Below, in pieces: positions 1-5,991 of a stretch of 5,991 bases of DNA. Source of the DNA: an uncultured bacterium (GTDB lineage: Bacteria; Cyanobacteriota; Vampirovibrionia; Gastranaerophilales; Gastranaerophilaceae); the NCBI GenBank assembly GCA_900551965.1, contig URYF01000081.1, positions 1 to 5,991 on the forward strand, written 5' to 3'. The position numbers were made by a program, and so were the translations under genes. Each line of letters begins with the position of its first letter. Within the stretch, counting starts at the first letter, position 1. The notes beneath the pieces are model-generated. The model ran no database searches. It was not told the origin of the DNA and saw only the letters and a list, made by a program, of their open reading frames with translations.

Positions 1-410
1 TCATCTCTGGTGAATAGTATTTCAAGTCCGCCGTGTTTCAGGTCTGTTCTTTTATTTAGTTCTTTTGCGAAATAAAGCGCATTAGCAACGCCAGCTTTAT
101 CATCAGCTCCAAGAGTCCTGTTTTTTGCTTTAATTAAATCTCCTTCAAGGTAAGGTATAACAGGCGAATCATCACCTATAACATCCAGATGCGATGAGAG
201 CAGGATTGGATCTTTTGTTGAATCTGTCGCATTAACATTAATATAGATGTTTTTGTAAGTGTCTAACGCGTAATTTAGTTCGTTCTTTTTACAATAATCA
301 CAAATCCACTCAATTACTTTTTCTTCTTTTAGCGATGGTGACGGTACTTCCGCCAGTGAGCAGAACAAATCTGCCAATTCATTTTCTTTTCTTAATTTTG
401 AGATATCCAT
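1..410 (-). CDS. M20 family metallopeptidase, peptidase T-like (partial, C-terminus beyond left edge)
   Basis: This is the first 136 codons of a zinc-dependent peptidase of the M20 family. Such enzymes are cytoplasmic and cleave di- or tripeptides. Reading leftward from the ATG at 410-408, the visible motifs are SSHLDV (residues 72-77), with the HxD metal-ligand/catalytic pair H74 and D76, and LGADDKAGVA (100-109), the block carrying the bridging metal-binding aspartate. The fragment ends in ILFTRD plus GA of the next codon, which is where the family has its Glu-Glu pair; the first catalytic Glu is therefore probably half visible. The GADDKAG block is typical of peptidase T and PepT-like proteins, but substrate specificity cannot be read from this fragment. 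The start is supported by a GGAG at 417-420, six bases upstream of the ATG, and by an extended -10 promoter further up. It lies 81 bp downstream of mutS2 on the same strand. Confidence 0.85.
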   Translation of the reverse strand, partial: MDISKLRKENELADLFCSLAEVPSPSLKEEKVIEWICDYCKKNELNYALDTYKNIYINVNATDSTKDPILLSSHLDVIGDDSPVIPYLEGDLIKAKNRTLGADDKAGVANALYFAKELNKRTDLKHGGLEILFTRD

Positions 411-437
411 ATATAACTCCAGTTCTTATACGCTTAT

Positions 438-446
438 ATAATAGCA
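438..446 (-). promoter_or_regulatory. Extended -10 promoter for the M20 peptidase gene
   Basis: On the minus strand these bases read TGCTATTAT, matching the extended -10 form TGnTATnAT. Transcription would start near 431, giving a leader of about 21 bases that contains the GGAG ribosome-binding site. No good -35 box lies 16-18 bases further up (the bases there read TGCAAA or similar), as is common for extended -10 promoters. Whether mutS2 transcripts also read through is unclear, because I see no GC-rich terminator hairpin in 411-491. Confidence 0.45.
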
Positions 447-491
447 TAACTTTATTATTTTTTGCATAATATTTTAAAAATTTAATAAAGA

Positions 492-2864
492 TTAATTTAT
501 ATCAACTACGCAAACCCCGTCTCCGCCTTCTGAGTCTTCACCCGGGCGGAACTTTGCAACGTAAGGTGATGTCTTTAAAAAATCTCTTACGGCTTGTTTT
601 AATGCTCCTGTGCCATGCCCGTGGATTATATAAACCGGTGTAAGGTTTGCAAGGCTTGCTTTATCAAGATAATTTTCCACTTCATCAAGAGCCTCTTCTA
701 CCCTGAATCCTCTTAAATCAAGTGTTTGTGACATTGCATAACGTCTTAGTTCGAACTTGTTAAATGAAGTTCCCGGGATTTTAACCTTGTTAGGCTCTTT
801 GTAATTTTCATCAAGTACTGCCAGTTCATCTTTTTTAACCTTCATTTTCATAGCCCCCATATCGACAAACAATCTGTTATTTTTATCAGGTAGTGCTATA
901 ACGGTTACTTTTTGATGAAGGTTTTTGAGCATTAAAGTATCTCCTACGACAACTTTGCTCCAGTCGATTTCAAGATATTTTTGTTTATCTGAAACCTTGT
1001 CGATTTCTCTGCGGAAACCTTCTTCAAGTTTTGCAAGGCGGGAATATGCGCGGCGGGCTATTTTTTCAGATTTTTCTTTTCTTAATTCGTCTAAAATTTG
1101 CTTGATTTCTCCGCGAGCTTCTAGCATTTCCATATCAAATTTAGATTTAATATTTTTTATGGTTTTCTTTTTATCTTTTTTTACTTGATTAAGATTTTCT
1201 TCATATTCTTTTTTTATTTCAAGAGAAGATTCTTTTAATTCTTGTGCTTTTTCAAGGTTTTTGGAAAGTTCCTGATGGGTTTCCTGCAGCTTTTCAACAA
1301 CAGCAACTGTCGGGTCTTTTTGGGTAATGAGTGTTGTTTTAACTTTATCTACAATATCTTTATCCAGCCCTAAATTTGCGGCTATTGAAATAGCGTTACT
1401 TAAACCCGGGATTCCTATTAAAAGTTTATAGGTCGGCTTGAGTGTTTCGGTATTAAATTCAACAGAGGCATTTTTGAAAAAGCTGTTTGAATATTCAAGA
1501 GCTTTCAATTCTCCATAGTGGGTTGTAATGACACTTGTAACGCTTTTTTGTGCAAGTTTTTCAAGTATCCCGCGAGCCAGTACTGCACCTTCCACAGGGT
1601 CTGTGCCGGCACAAATTTCATCCAGTAATACAAAATCTTCATCATCACTTTGTTTTAGGATTTCAATGATGTTTGTCATGTGTGATGAAAAAGTTGATAA
1701 ACTTTGTAAAATACTTTGTGAATCTCCAATATCTGCGTAAACCTTTTTGAACGGGTAAAGTTTTGCATTGGTACAAGGCAGAAACATTCCGGCTTCTGCC
1801 ATAAGTATAAACAGTCCTATTGTTTTTAGGGTAACTGTTTTTCCGCCGGTGTTTGAGCCTGTTACGATAACGGATTTGTAATCTTTACCAATTTCAAAAT
1901 TATTTGCAATAACATCTTCGCAAACCTGCATTAACAGCGGGTGTTTCATGTTTTCAAAATATATATATTTTTCATTTGAATTGATTTCAGGTTCTACCGC
2001 TTGAAGTTTTACTGCATATCTAGCTTTTGCAAAATGAAAATCGATTTCAGACATCACCTTTTCGCAGATTTCTAGTTGAGGCATGTGCTCTTTAATCAAA
2101 TTTGTCAAAGAAACCAAAATCCTTATACATTCTGCGTGAATCTTTGATTTAACTTCTCTAACCTTGTTGTTTAGCGGAACAAGCTGTGCAGGTTCAATAT
2201 AGAAGGTTTTGGCTGAAGATGATACGTCATGTACAATCCCCGGGACCTTTGTCTTATTTGATGCCATTACCTGAAAAACTATTCTGCCATCGCGCTGGGT
2301 ATAAATATTTTCTTGTAGATATTTTGAAAAATTTGGATTGTTTAATAACGAACTTATTTGATCCCGAATATTTTGTTCGGTGTCTTTTAATGATGAATAC
2401 AGACCTTTCAGCTCAGGGGTTGCATTTTGTCTTATTCTTAAATTTTCATCAAAGGTTTCAAAAATTTTGTCTTCAAGATCTTTGTCCGATACGAGTTTTT
2501 CTGCAAAATCTTTGATTAAAAAATCTTCATCTGAATTTTCGACAATAAATCTTTTTAAAAGTCTTGAAGACTTCATTGTTTTAGCAATATCGTTTAATTC
2601 TTCTTCCATAAGGTAAGATATTGCAGCGTTATTTTTTATTTTTGCGATATCTGCGATAAATTCTGTCGGGGTATCTTTAGCATAATCCAAAATCTTTTTG
2701 GCTTCTCTTGTTAATTCGATTTGTTTTTTTATCTGATTTGGATTGCTGCAGGGTTTTATGCGCAGGCACAATGTTCTGCTTTGCTCAAATTTTGCATATT
2801 TGGCAAGTTCATCTTTTACTTTATCAAATTCAAGGGTAATATTGCTTTTTAATGTGATATCCAT
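492..2864 (-). CDS. mutS2: Endonuclease MutS2 / ribosome collision factor RqcU
   Basis: This 790-residue protein has the full MutS2 architecture and the family's usual length. Residues 1 to about 300 are the MutS-like lever/clamp region without a mismatch-binding domain. The ABC-type ATPase follows: Walker A GSNTGGKT (336-343), signature region STFSSHMTNI (390-399), Walker B FVLLDE (411-416; D415, E416) and H-loop TTHYGE (447-452). A charged coiled coil spans about 525-630, a KOW-like segment about 636-687, and a C-terminal Smr domain about 712-790 with LDLRG (715-719) and HGHGTG (748-753). Family members act as dimers. MutS2 has been described both as a suppressor of recombination that cuts branched DNA and, in Bacillus, as a factor that splits collided ribosomes; the sequence cannot decide between these roles. 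The ATG start is conventional for the family, but no Shine-Dalgarno sequence precedes it. It is divergent from hemW. All key motifs look intact. Confidence 0.97.
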   Translation of the reverse strand: MDITLKSNITLEFDKVKDELAKYAKFEQSRTLCLRIKPCSNPNQIKKQIELTREAKKILDYAKDTPTEFIADIAKIKNNAAISYLMEEELNDIAKTMKSSRLLKRFIVENSDEDFLIKDFAEKLVSDKDLEDKIFETFDENLRIRQNATPELKGLYSSLKDTEQNIRDQISSLLNNPNFSKYLQENIYTQRDGRIVFQVMASNKTKVPGIVHDVSSSAKTFYIEPAQLVPLNNKVREVKSKIHAECIRILVSLTNLIKEHMPQLEICEKVMSEIDFHFAKARYAVKLQAVEPEINSNEKYIYFENMKHPLLMQVCEDVIANNFEIGKDYKSVIVTGSNTGGKTVTLKTIGLFILMAEAGMFLPCTNAKLYPFKKVYADIGDSQSILQSLSTFSSHMTNIIEILKQSDDEDFVLLDEICAGTDPVEGAVLARGILEKLAQKSVTSVITTHYGELKALEYSNSFFKNASVEFNTETLKPTYKLLIGIPGLSNAISIAANLGLDKDIVDKVKTTLITQKDPTVAVVEKLQETHQELSKNLEKAQELKESSLEIKKEYEENLNQVKKDKKKTIKNIKSKFDMEMLEARGEIKQILDELRKEKSEKIARRAYSRLAKLEEGFRREIDKVSDKQKYLEIDWSKVVVGDTLMLKNLHQKVTVIALPDKNNRLFVDMGAMKMKVKKDELAVLDENYKEPNKVKIPGTSFNKFELRRYAMSQTLDLRGFRVEEALDEVENYLDKASLANLTPVYIIHGHGTGALKQAVRDFLKTSPYVAKFRPGEDSEGGDGVCVVDIN

Positions 2865-2871
2865 AAATAAA

Positions 2872-2877
2872 ATACTA
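2872..2877 (-). promoter_or_regulatory. Possible -10 box of mutS2, predicting a near-leaderless mRNA
   Basis: The minus strand reads TAGTAT, four of six matches to TATAAT. Its last base is seven bases upstream of position 2865, so transcription would start at 2865, one base before the mutS2 ATG. The upstream region at the usual -35 distance reads TAGCAA, a poor match. Alternative TATTAT boxes at 2906-2916 would give leaders of about 35-40 bases, but these too would contain no Shine-Dalgarno sequence near the ATG. In such AT-rich DNA a match of this quality can occur by chance. Confidence 0.25.
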
Positions 2878-2880
2878 ACA

Positions 2881-2915
2881 TAAACACATTTTGCTTGCTA
2901 TTTTTATAATATAAT
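2881..2915 (+). promoter_or_regulatory. Putative hemW promoter with overlapping TATAAT boxes
   Basis: Two overlapping perfect -10 hexamers TATAAT lie at 2905-2910 and 2910-2915. The first has a -35-like TAAACA (2881-2886, four of six matches to TTGACA) at an 18-base spacing. Starts would fall near 2917 and 2922 respectively, that is 0-5 bases before the hemW ATG at 2922. The bases just before the ATG (ATACTCCT) contain no Shine-Dalgarno sequence, which fits a leaderless or nearly leaderless transcript. The region is AT-rich, so the exact start is uncertain. Confidence 0.5.
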
Positions 2916-2921
2916 ACTCCT

Positions 2922-4013
2922 ATGGTAAAAAGTGCGTATATACATATTCCGTTTTGCAAATCAAAGTGTCATTATTGCTCATTTGTATCTTTTAACCGAT
3001 TAGAGCTAAAACAAGATTATCTAAAAGCGCTTTATAATGAAATTCAAAACGTTTACCAAAATGAACCTTTGAATACATTGTATTTTGGTGGTGGCACTCC
3101 ATCGTTACTGGAGCCTTTCGAGTTTAGAAATATAATTTCAAAATTTTCCCTGTCTAGTGAGGCTGAGGTTACAACAGAATTAAACCCTGAAGGTGTGAGT
3201 TATGATTATATGCGCTCACTTTATGATTTAGGGGTAAATCGTGTGAGTCTTGGTTGTCAGACGTTTGATGATAGTATTTTGAAACAAATTAACAGACGCC
3301 ATACTTCAATAGATGTTGTCAGTGCTGTTAAAACAATTCAAAAAGCGGGGTTTAAAAATATCAGTCTGGATTTTATATACGGCTTGCCAAATCAGACACC
3401 TGATAGCTTCTATAATGATTTAAAAAAGGCTGTGGGTTTAGGAGTTCAGCATGTTTCGCTCTATGGGTTAAAACTTGAAGATGGGTGTTATTTTTATAAT
3501 AATTTGCCTGAAAACCTTCCAGATGACGACACTCAGGCTGATATGTACATTGGAGCGGTTGAATTGCTGCAAAATTCAGGGTTTGAACATTACGAGGTCA
3601 GTAATTTTTCGCTGCCCGGGTTTAATTCTCGCCATAATTTAAACTACTGGAATAATGAGGAGTATTACGGTTTTGGTGTGGCAGCACACGGATATAGAAA
3701 CGGGGTGCGATATGGTAACACTGAAACGCTTGAAAGTTATATAAATAACCCGCTGGAGCATAAGGAAACCCGGCTGCTTTCAAAACAAGAACAGCTTGAA
3801 GAAGAAATTTTCCTCGGGTTAAGACGAATGAAAGGGATTGATATTCAGGGAGTAAATTTAAAATATGGAATTGATTTTCTTGAAAAATACAATGACATTT
3901 TGAAAAAATACGAAGGTTTAAAGCTTTTAAAAAAGACCGAAAACGGTTACGCGTTTACCCTGCAGGGAATCCTTGTGAGTAATGTAATTCTTGCAGATTT
4001 TATTGAGGGATAA
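2922..4013 (+). CDS. hemW: Radical SAM heme chaperone HemW
   Basis: This 363-residue radical SAM protein belongs to the HemN/HemW family. The N-terminal motif C12-x3-C16-x2-C19 binds the 4Fe-4S cluster that cleaves S-adenosylmethionine. C19 is followed by Ser-Phe rather than Ser/Gly-Cys, and that missing fourth cysteine separates HemW from true coproporphyrinogen dehydrogenase HemN. Other family blocks are IHIPF (7-11), GGGTPS (56-61), TELNPE (85-90), NRVSLGCQTF (106-115), GLPNQT (154-159), YEVSNFS (224-230) and HNLNYW (238-243). The C-terminal HemN-type helical domain ends in a typical NGYAFTLQG...SN segment (341-354). HemW proteins bind heme and are thought to insert it into respiratory enzymes; older annotations call them oxygen-independent coproporphyrinogen III oxidase. 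The length is near the family norm. The ATG sits directly before the conserved IHIPFCK motif, so the start is secure although it has no ribosome-binding site. It converges on purB. Confidence 0.93.
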   Translation: MVKSAYIHIPFCKSKCHYCSFVSFNRLELKQDYLKALYNEIQNVYQNEPLNTLYFGGGTPSLLEPFEFRNIISKFSLSSEAEVTTELNPEGVSYDYMRSLYDLGVNRVSLGCQTFDDSILKQINRRHTSIDVVSAVKTIQKAGFKNISLDFIYGLPNQTPDSFYNDLKKAVGLGVQHVSLYGLKLEDGCYFYNNLPENLPDDDTQADMYIGAVELLQNSGFEHYEVSNFSLPGFNSRHNLNYWNNEEYYGFGVAAHGYRNGVRYGNTETLESYINNPLEHKETRLLSKQEQLEEEIFLGLRRMKGIDIQGVNLKYGIDFLEKYNDILKKYEGLKLLKKTENGYAFTLQGILVSNVILADFIEG

Positions 4014-4026
4014 AGTCCTATTGCTG

Positions 4027-5319
4027 CTAAATTCCAAATCTTGAGTAAATTTCGTTGATATTTTGTAAAAATGCCTGCTTATCAAAAATTTGTTCAATTT
4101 CATCATTAGTTAAAAGATTTGTAACCTCTATGTCTTTTAACAAATTAGCTTTGAAATCCCCGTGGTTTTGGAATGCATCAAGGGCATTTCTTTGAACTAT
4201 TACATAAGCATCTTCTCTGGATAATCCTTTTGAAACCAGTGATAGTAACACTTTTTGAGAAAATACTATCCCCCCGAATTTATCGGTGTTTTTCAGCATA
4301 TTATCTTCATGGACTACAATGTTTTCCATAAGGGCATTAAATCTTGTCAGCATAAAATCAACTAAAGTCAGGCTGTCAGGGAAAATGATGCGCTCAGTTG
4401 ATGAATGAGAAATATCTCTTTCGTGCCATAACGGAATATTTTCTAATGCAGCAATTGAGTTTGCCCTCACAACACGAGATAAACCGCATAGATTTTCGCT
4501 CAAGACAGGGTTTTTCTTATGAGGCATAGCCGAAGAGCCTTTCTGCCCCTTGCCAAATCCTTCTTCAAGCTCCAGAACTTCTGTTCTTTGCAGATGTCTT
4601 ATCTCAATCGCAAATTGCTCAATAACACTTGCAATTAAAGCTAAAGACTGCATAAAGTATGCGTGATAATCTCTTGCGATAACCTGAGTCGAAATTTTTG
4701 CCGGCTTTAACCCTAAATTCGCACAGGTAATTCTTTCAACTTCTGTAGAAATATTACTGTATGTTCCAACAGGGCCTGAAATCTGCCCAACGCGTATTTG
4801 TTCAAGCGCGTGGGTAAAATTATCTTTTTGCCGTTCTAATATATCAATCCAAGAGCATAACTTTGCCCCAAATGTCATAATTTCCGCGTGGATTCCGTGA
4901 GAACGTCCGATACAAATTGTATTTTTATGTTTTGAAGCAAGATTTTTCAAGGTAGAAATGATTTTAGTAAGGTCAGATTCAATAATTTTTCCGCTGTCTT
5001 GAATTTGCAGGGCAAATGCGGTATCTATTACATCGGAACTTGTCATTCCAACGTGAACATAGCGCCCTAAATCGCCCAAACTTTCATTTACGCAGGTTAA
5101 AAATGCGATAACATCGTGGCGGACTTCTTTTTCTATTTCATCAATCCGCTCAATTGAAAATCCTGCCTTTTCTCTAATTTCTTTTGCAGCTTCTTTTGGG
5201 ATTGTACCAAGTTCTGCGTAAGTATCGCATACTGCAAGTTCTACTTTTAGGTAGTAATTGAATTTGGAATTTAGATCCCAAATTTCTGCCATTTCTTTTC
5301 TTGAATATCTTTCTATCAT
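4027..5319 (-). CDS. purB: Adenylosuccinate lyase
   Basis: This 430-residue member of the fumarase/aspartase superfamily has the standard length. It catalyses two fumarate-releasing steps of purine synthesis: SAICAR to AICAR, and adenylosuccinate to AMP. It normally works as a homotetramer with active sites shared between subunits. Visible motifs are VRHDV (66-70, H68), YVHVGMTSSD (87-96, H89 and the TSSD substrate loop), GRSHGIHAE (138-146, H141, the expected general acid) and the superfamily signature GSSAMPHKKNP (261-271), whose serine pair 262-263 includes the catalytic base. WHERDISHSS (298-307) is also conserved. All expected catalytic residues are present. The ATG is preceded by AGGA (5327-5330) at seven bases. 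The gene follows rplT on the same strand but is separated from it by a strong terminator, so it is probably transcribed alone. Its TAG stop is 13 bp from the hemW stop on the opposite strand. Confidence 0.97.
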   Translation of the reverse strand: MIERYSRKEMAEIWDLNSKFNYYLKVELAVCDTYAELGTIPKEAAKEIREKAGFSIERIDEIEKEVRHDVIAFLTCVNESLGDLGRYVHVGMTSSDVIDTAFALQIQDSGKIIESDLTKIISTLKNLASKHKNTICIGRSHGIHAEIMTFGAKLCSWIDILERQKDNFTHALEQIRVGQISGPVGTYSNISTEVERITCANLGLKPAKISTQVIARDYHAYFMQSLALIASVIEQFAIEIRHLQRTEVLELEEGFGKGQKGSSAMPHKKNPVLSENLCGLSRVVRANSIAALENIPLWHERDISHSSTERIIFPDSLTLVDFMLTRFNALMENIVVHEDNMLKNTDKFGGIVFSQKVLLSLVSKGLSREDAYVIVQRNALDAFQNHGDFKANLLKDIEVTNLLTNDEIEQIFDKQAFLQNINEIYSRFGI

Positions 5320-5329
5320 ATTTTTATCC

Positions 5330-5345
5330 TAACATAAAAATGTTA
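5330..5345. repeat. 16-bp perfect inverted repeat at the purB promoter/RBS
   Basis: TAACATAAAAATGTTA has six-base arms around an AAAA centre. It overlaps the possible purB -10 box (5342-5347) and the first base of the purB Shine-Dalgarno sequence. It could be an operator for a dimeric repressor or a weak AT-only RNA hairpin close to the ribosome-binding site. It does not resemble the Bacillus PurBox or the E. coli PurR site. In AT-rich DNA a chance origin is quite possible. Confidence 0.3.
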
Positions 5346-5347
5346 TA
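5342..5347 (-). promoter_or_regulatory. Possible -10 box of purB
   Basis: The minus strand reads TATAAC, five of six matches to TATAAT. Transcription would start near 5335, giving a 16-base leader that contains the AGGA ribosome-binding site. The -35 position would fall inside the rplT terminator hairpin and reads AGAAAT, a poor match. purB therefore either uses a weak promoter here or depends partly on read-through from rpmI-rplT. Confidence 0.3.
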
Positions 5348-5351
5348 AACA

Positions 5352-5383
5352 AAAACGGTGAAAGATTTCTCTATCACCGTTTT
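5352..5383 (-). terminator. Intrinsic terminator of the rpmI-rplT operon
   Basis: A ten-base perfect stem (AAAACGGTGA at 5352-5361 with TCACCGTTTT at 5374-5383) is extended, after one A-A mismatch, by three more pairs closing a TTTC loop (plus-strand sequence 5366-5369). Read on the minus strand, the stem runs into TTTTTGTTT, the U-rich tail of a rho-independent terminator. It begins 25 bases past the rplT stop codon. The matching A-run on the other side could also allow some termination of plus-strand transcripts, but no gene upstream requires that. Confidence 0.85.
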
Positions 5384-5408
5384 ATGTATTGTATTTTACT
5401 TTCAAATC

Positions 5409-5753
5409 CTATTTTGCAATAGTTTGGAAAATTACATCAAAAGCTTCAGGATCTTTAACTGCTAAATCAGCAAGCATTTTTCTGTTTACAACGATGTTTG
5501 CTTTTTTGCAAGCGTTAACGAATCTTGAGTAGCTCATTCCGCGAGATCTTACAGCTGCGTTGATTCTTACAATCCATAATCTTCTCATATTACGTTTTGT
5601 AGTACGTCTGTCTCTGTAAGCGTATTTTAAAGCTTTCATTACAGCAATATTAGCAACTTTAAAAATTCTGCTTCTAGCGCCGATAAAGCCTTTAGCAAGT
5701 TTTAATATTTTCTTGTGTCTTTTGACACCTGCATTACCACGTTTAATTCTCAT
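5409..5753 (-). CDS. rplT: 50S ribosomal protein L20
   Basis: This 114-residue, highly basic protein is a primary 23S rRNA-binding protein needed for early assembly of the large subunit. Family blocks are MRIKRG (1-6), RHKKILKLAKGFIGARSR (12-29), YAYRDRRTTKR (44-54), LWIVRINAA (59-67) and NRKMLADLAV (89-98). The N-terminus is one residue shorter than the usual M-A/T/P-R-V-K-R form, starting MRIKRG, and no upstream in-frame start fits better. The Shine-Dalgarno AGGAG (5762-5766) is eight bases before the ATG and overlaps the rpmI stop codon. In several bacteria L20 represses its own operon through the leader of infC; any such leader would lie outside the window. It is the last gene before the terminator. 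Confidence 0.97.
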   Translation of the reverse strand: MRIKRGNAGVKRHKKILKLAKGFIGARSRIFKVANIAVMKALKYAYRDRRTTKRNMRRLWIVRINAAVRSRGMSYSRFVNACKKANIVVNRKMLADLAVKDPEAFDVIFQTIAK

Positions 5754-5761
5754 TTTTTATG

Positions 5762-5767
5762 CTCCTA
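5762..5767 (-). promoter_or_regulatory. rplT ribosome-binding site fused to the rpmI stop codon
   Basis: The minus strand reads TAGGAG: the rpmI stop TAG (5765-5767) shares its last two bases with the rplT Shine-Dalgarno AGGAG (5762-5766). A ribosome finishing L35 therefore sits on the L20 initiation site, an arrangement that favours translational coupling and equal output of the two proteins. Confidence 0.75.
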
Positions 5768-5974
5768 TCTTGAATACTTCTTGTATGGTAACTCTTTAGA
5801 TACCAATGCTACGTGTGACTCAGAAACGCCAACCATCTTGAAAATTCTGCGTTTTCTAGATGATGACTTGTGTTGGAGCAAGTGGCCTATACCTGCTTTT
5901 CTTCTGGTGATTTTGCCTGTTGCTGTAACTTTGTAGCGTTTAGCAGCAGATCTGTGTGTTTTCATTTTTGGCAT
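5765..5974 (-). CDS. rpmI: 50S ribosomal protein L35
   Basis: This 69-residue basic protein of the large ribosomal subunit is slightly longer than the usual 64-66 residues. It shows the classic L35 pattern: MPKMKTHRSAAKR (1-13), KVTATGKITRRKAG (15-28) and HLLQHKSSSRKRR (31-43). The start is secured by a strong AGGAG (5981-5985) six bases before the ATG. The stop is TAG. rplT follows after 11 bp, the standard rpmI-rplT order. In many bacteria infC (IF3) precedes rpmI; only 17 bases upstream are visible here, so this cannot be checked. Confidence 0.97.
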   Translation of the reverse strand: MPKMKTHRSAAKRYKVTATGKITRRKAGIGHLLQHKSSSRKRRIFKMVGVSESHVALVSKELPYKKYSR

Positions 5975-5991
5975 TTTCTTCTCCTTTTTTG

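Noticed and set aside
411..491. Possible terminator of mutS2 in the spacer before the peptidase gene.
   Set aside because: Only A/T self-complementary runs are present; there is no GC stem followed by a U-tract.
1602..1613. Perfect 12-bp palindrome TGTGCCGGCACA.
   Set aside because: It encodes the conserved CAGT just after the MutS2 Walker B motif, deep inside the gene, so protein constraint plus codon choice explains it.
925..2616. Plus-strand open frames at 925-1188, 1528-1740, 2186-2515 and 2380-2616.
   Set aside because: They lie antisense inside mutS2, which has an intact set of family motifs. Their translations show no recognisable domain and are Ser/Phe/Leu-rich, as expected from reading a Lys/Glu-rich gene backwards.
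3958..3967. Palindrome CCCTGCAGGG near the 3' end of hemW, considered as a terminator stem for purB.
   Set aside because: It encodes the conserved TLQG of HemW, has no loop, and has no U-tract on the minus strand.
5715..5936. Plus-strand open frame of 73 codons.
   Set aside because: It is antisense to rplT and rpmI, which are unmistakable ribosomal protein genes, and it has no recognisable motif.
1..5991. A novel defence, mobile or biosynthetic system.
   Set aside because: All coding space is taken by six recognisable housekeeping genes with intact motifs. There are no direct repeat arrays, transposase fragments, tRNA genes or unassigned gaps over 300 bases.

Overview
This is an ordinary housekeeping stretch from an AT-rich bacterial chromosome. 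It holds six protein genes, one of them cut by the left edge. I see no RNA gene, mobile element, CRISPR array or phage material, and no candidate for a new multi-gene system. The adenylosuccinate lyase resembles cyanobacterial versions as I recall them (for example its EIYSRFGI end and WHERDISHSS block). Together with the low GC content and lysine/asparagine-rich proteins, this suggests a non-photosynthetic relative of Cyanobacteria (Melainabacteria/Gastranaerophilales type). That placement is an inference without database support, and a low-GC Firmicute or similar bacterium is not excluded.

Layout from left to right. The minus strand carries the N-terminal part of an M20 metallopeptidase of the peptidase T type (1-410), then mutS2/rqcU (492-2864). 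A 57-bp divergent intergenic region separates mutS2 from hemW on the plus strand (2922-4013). hemW runs tail to tail into purB on the minus strand (4027-5319), with only 13 bp between the stop codons. An 89-bp gap holds a clear intrinsic terminator and a possible purB promoter. The ribosomal protein pair rplT (5409-5753) and rpmI (5765-5974) follows, both on the minus strand. The window ends just upstream of rpmI, where infC would be expected in many bacteria.

rpmI and rplT form a translationally coupled operon ending at the terminator at 5352-5383. purB (purine synthesis) appears to be a separate unit. mutS2 (stalled or collided ribosome handling, or DNA-structure processing) and hemW (radical SAM heme chaperone) are expressed divergently. 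The peptidase gene has its own extended -10 promoter. The genes do not form a single pathway.

The most unusual signals are in the DNA rather than the gene list. The hexamer CCCGGG occurs five times, and every Pro-Gly pair I found in the complete proteins is encoded by it. Both genes of the divergent pair lack a Shine-Dalgarno sequence and have -10-like boxes placed so that their mRNAs would be leaderless or nearly so. A 16-bp inverted repeat overlaps the purB promoter and ribosome-binding site.
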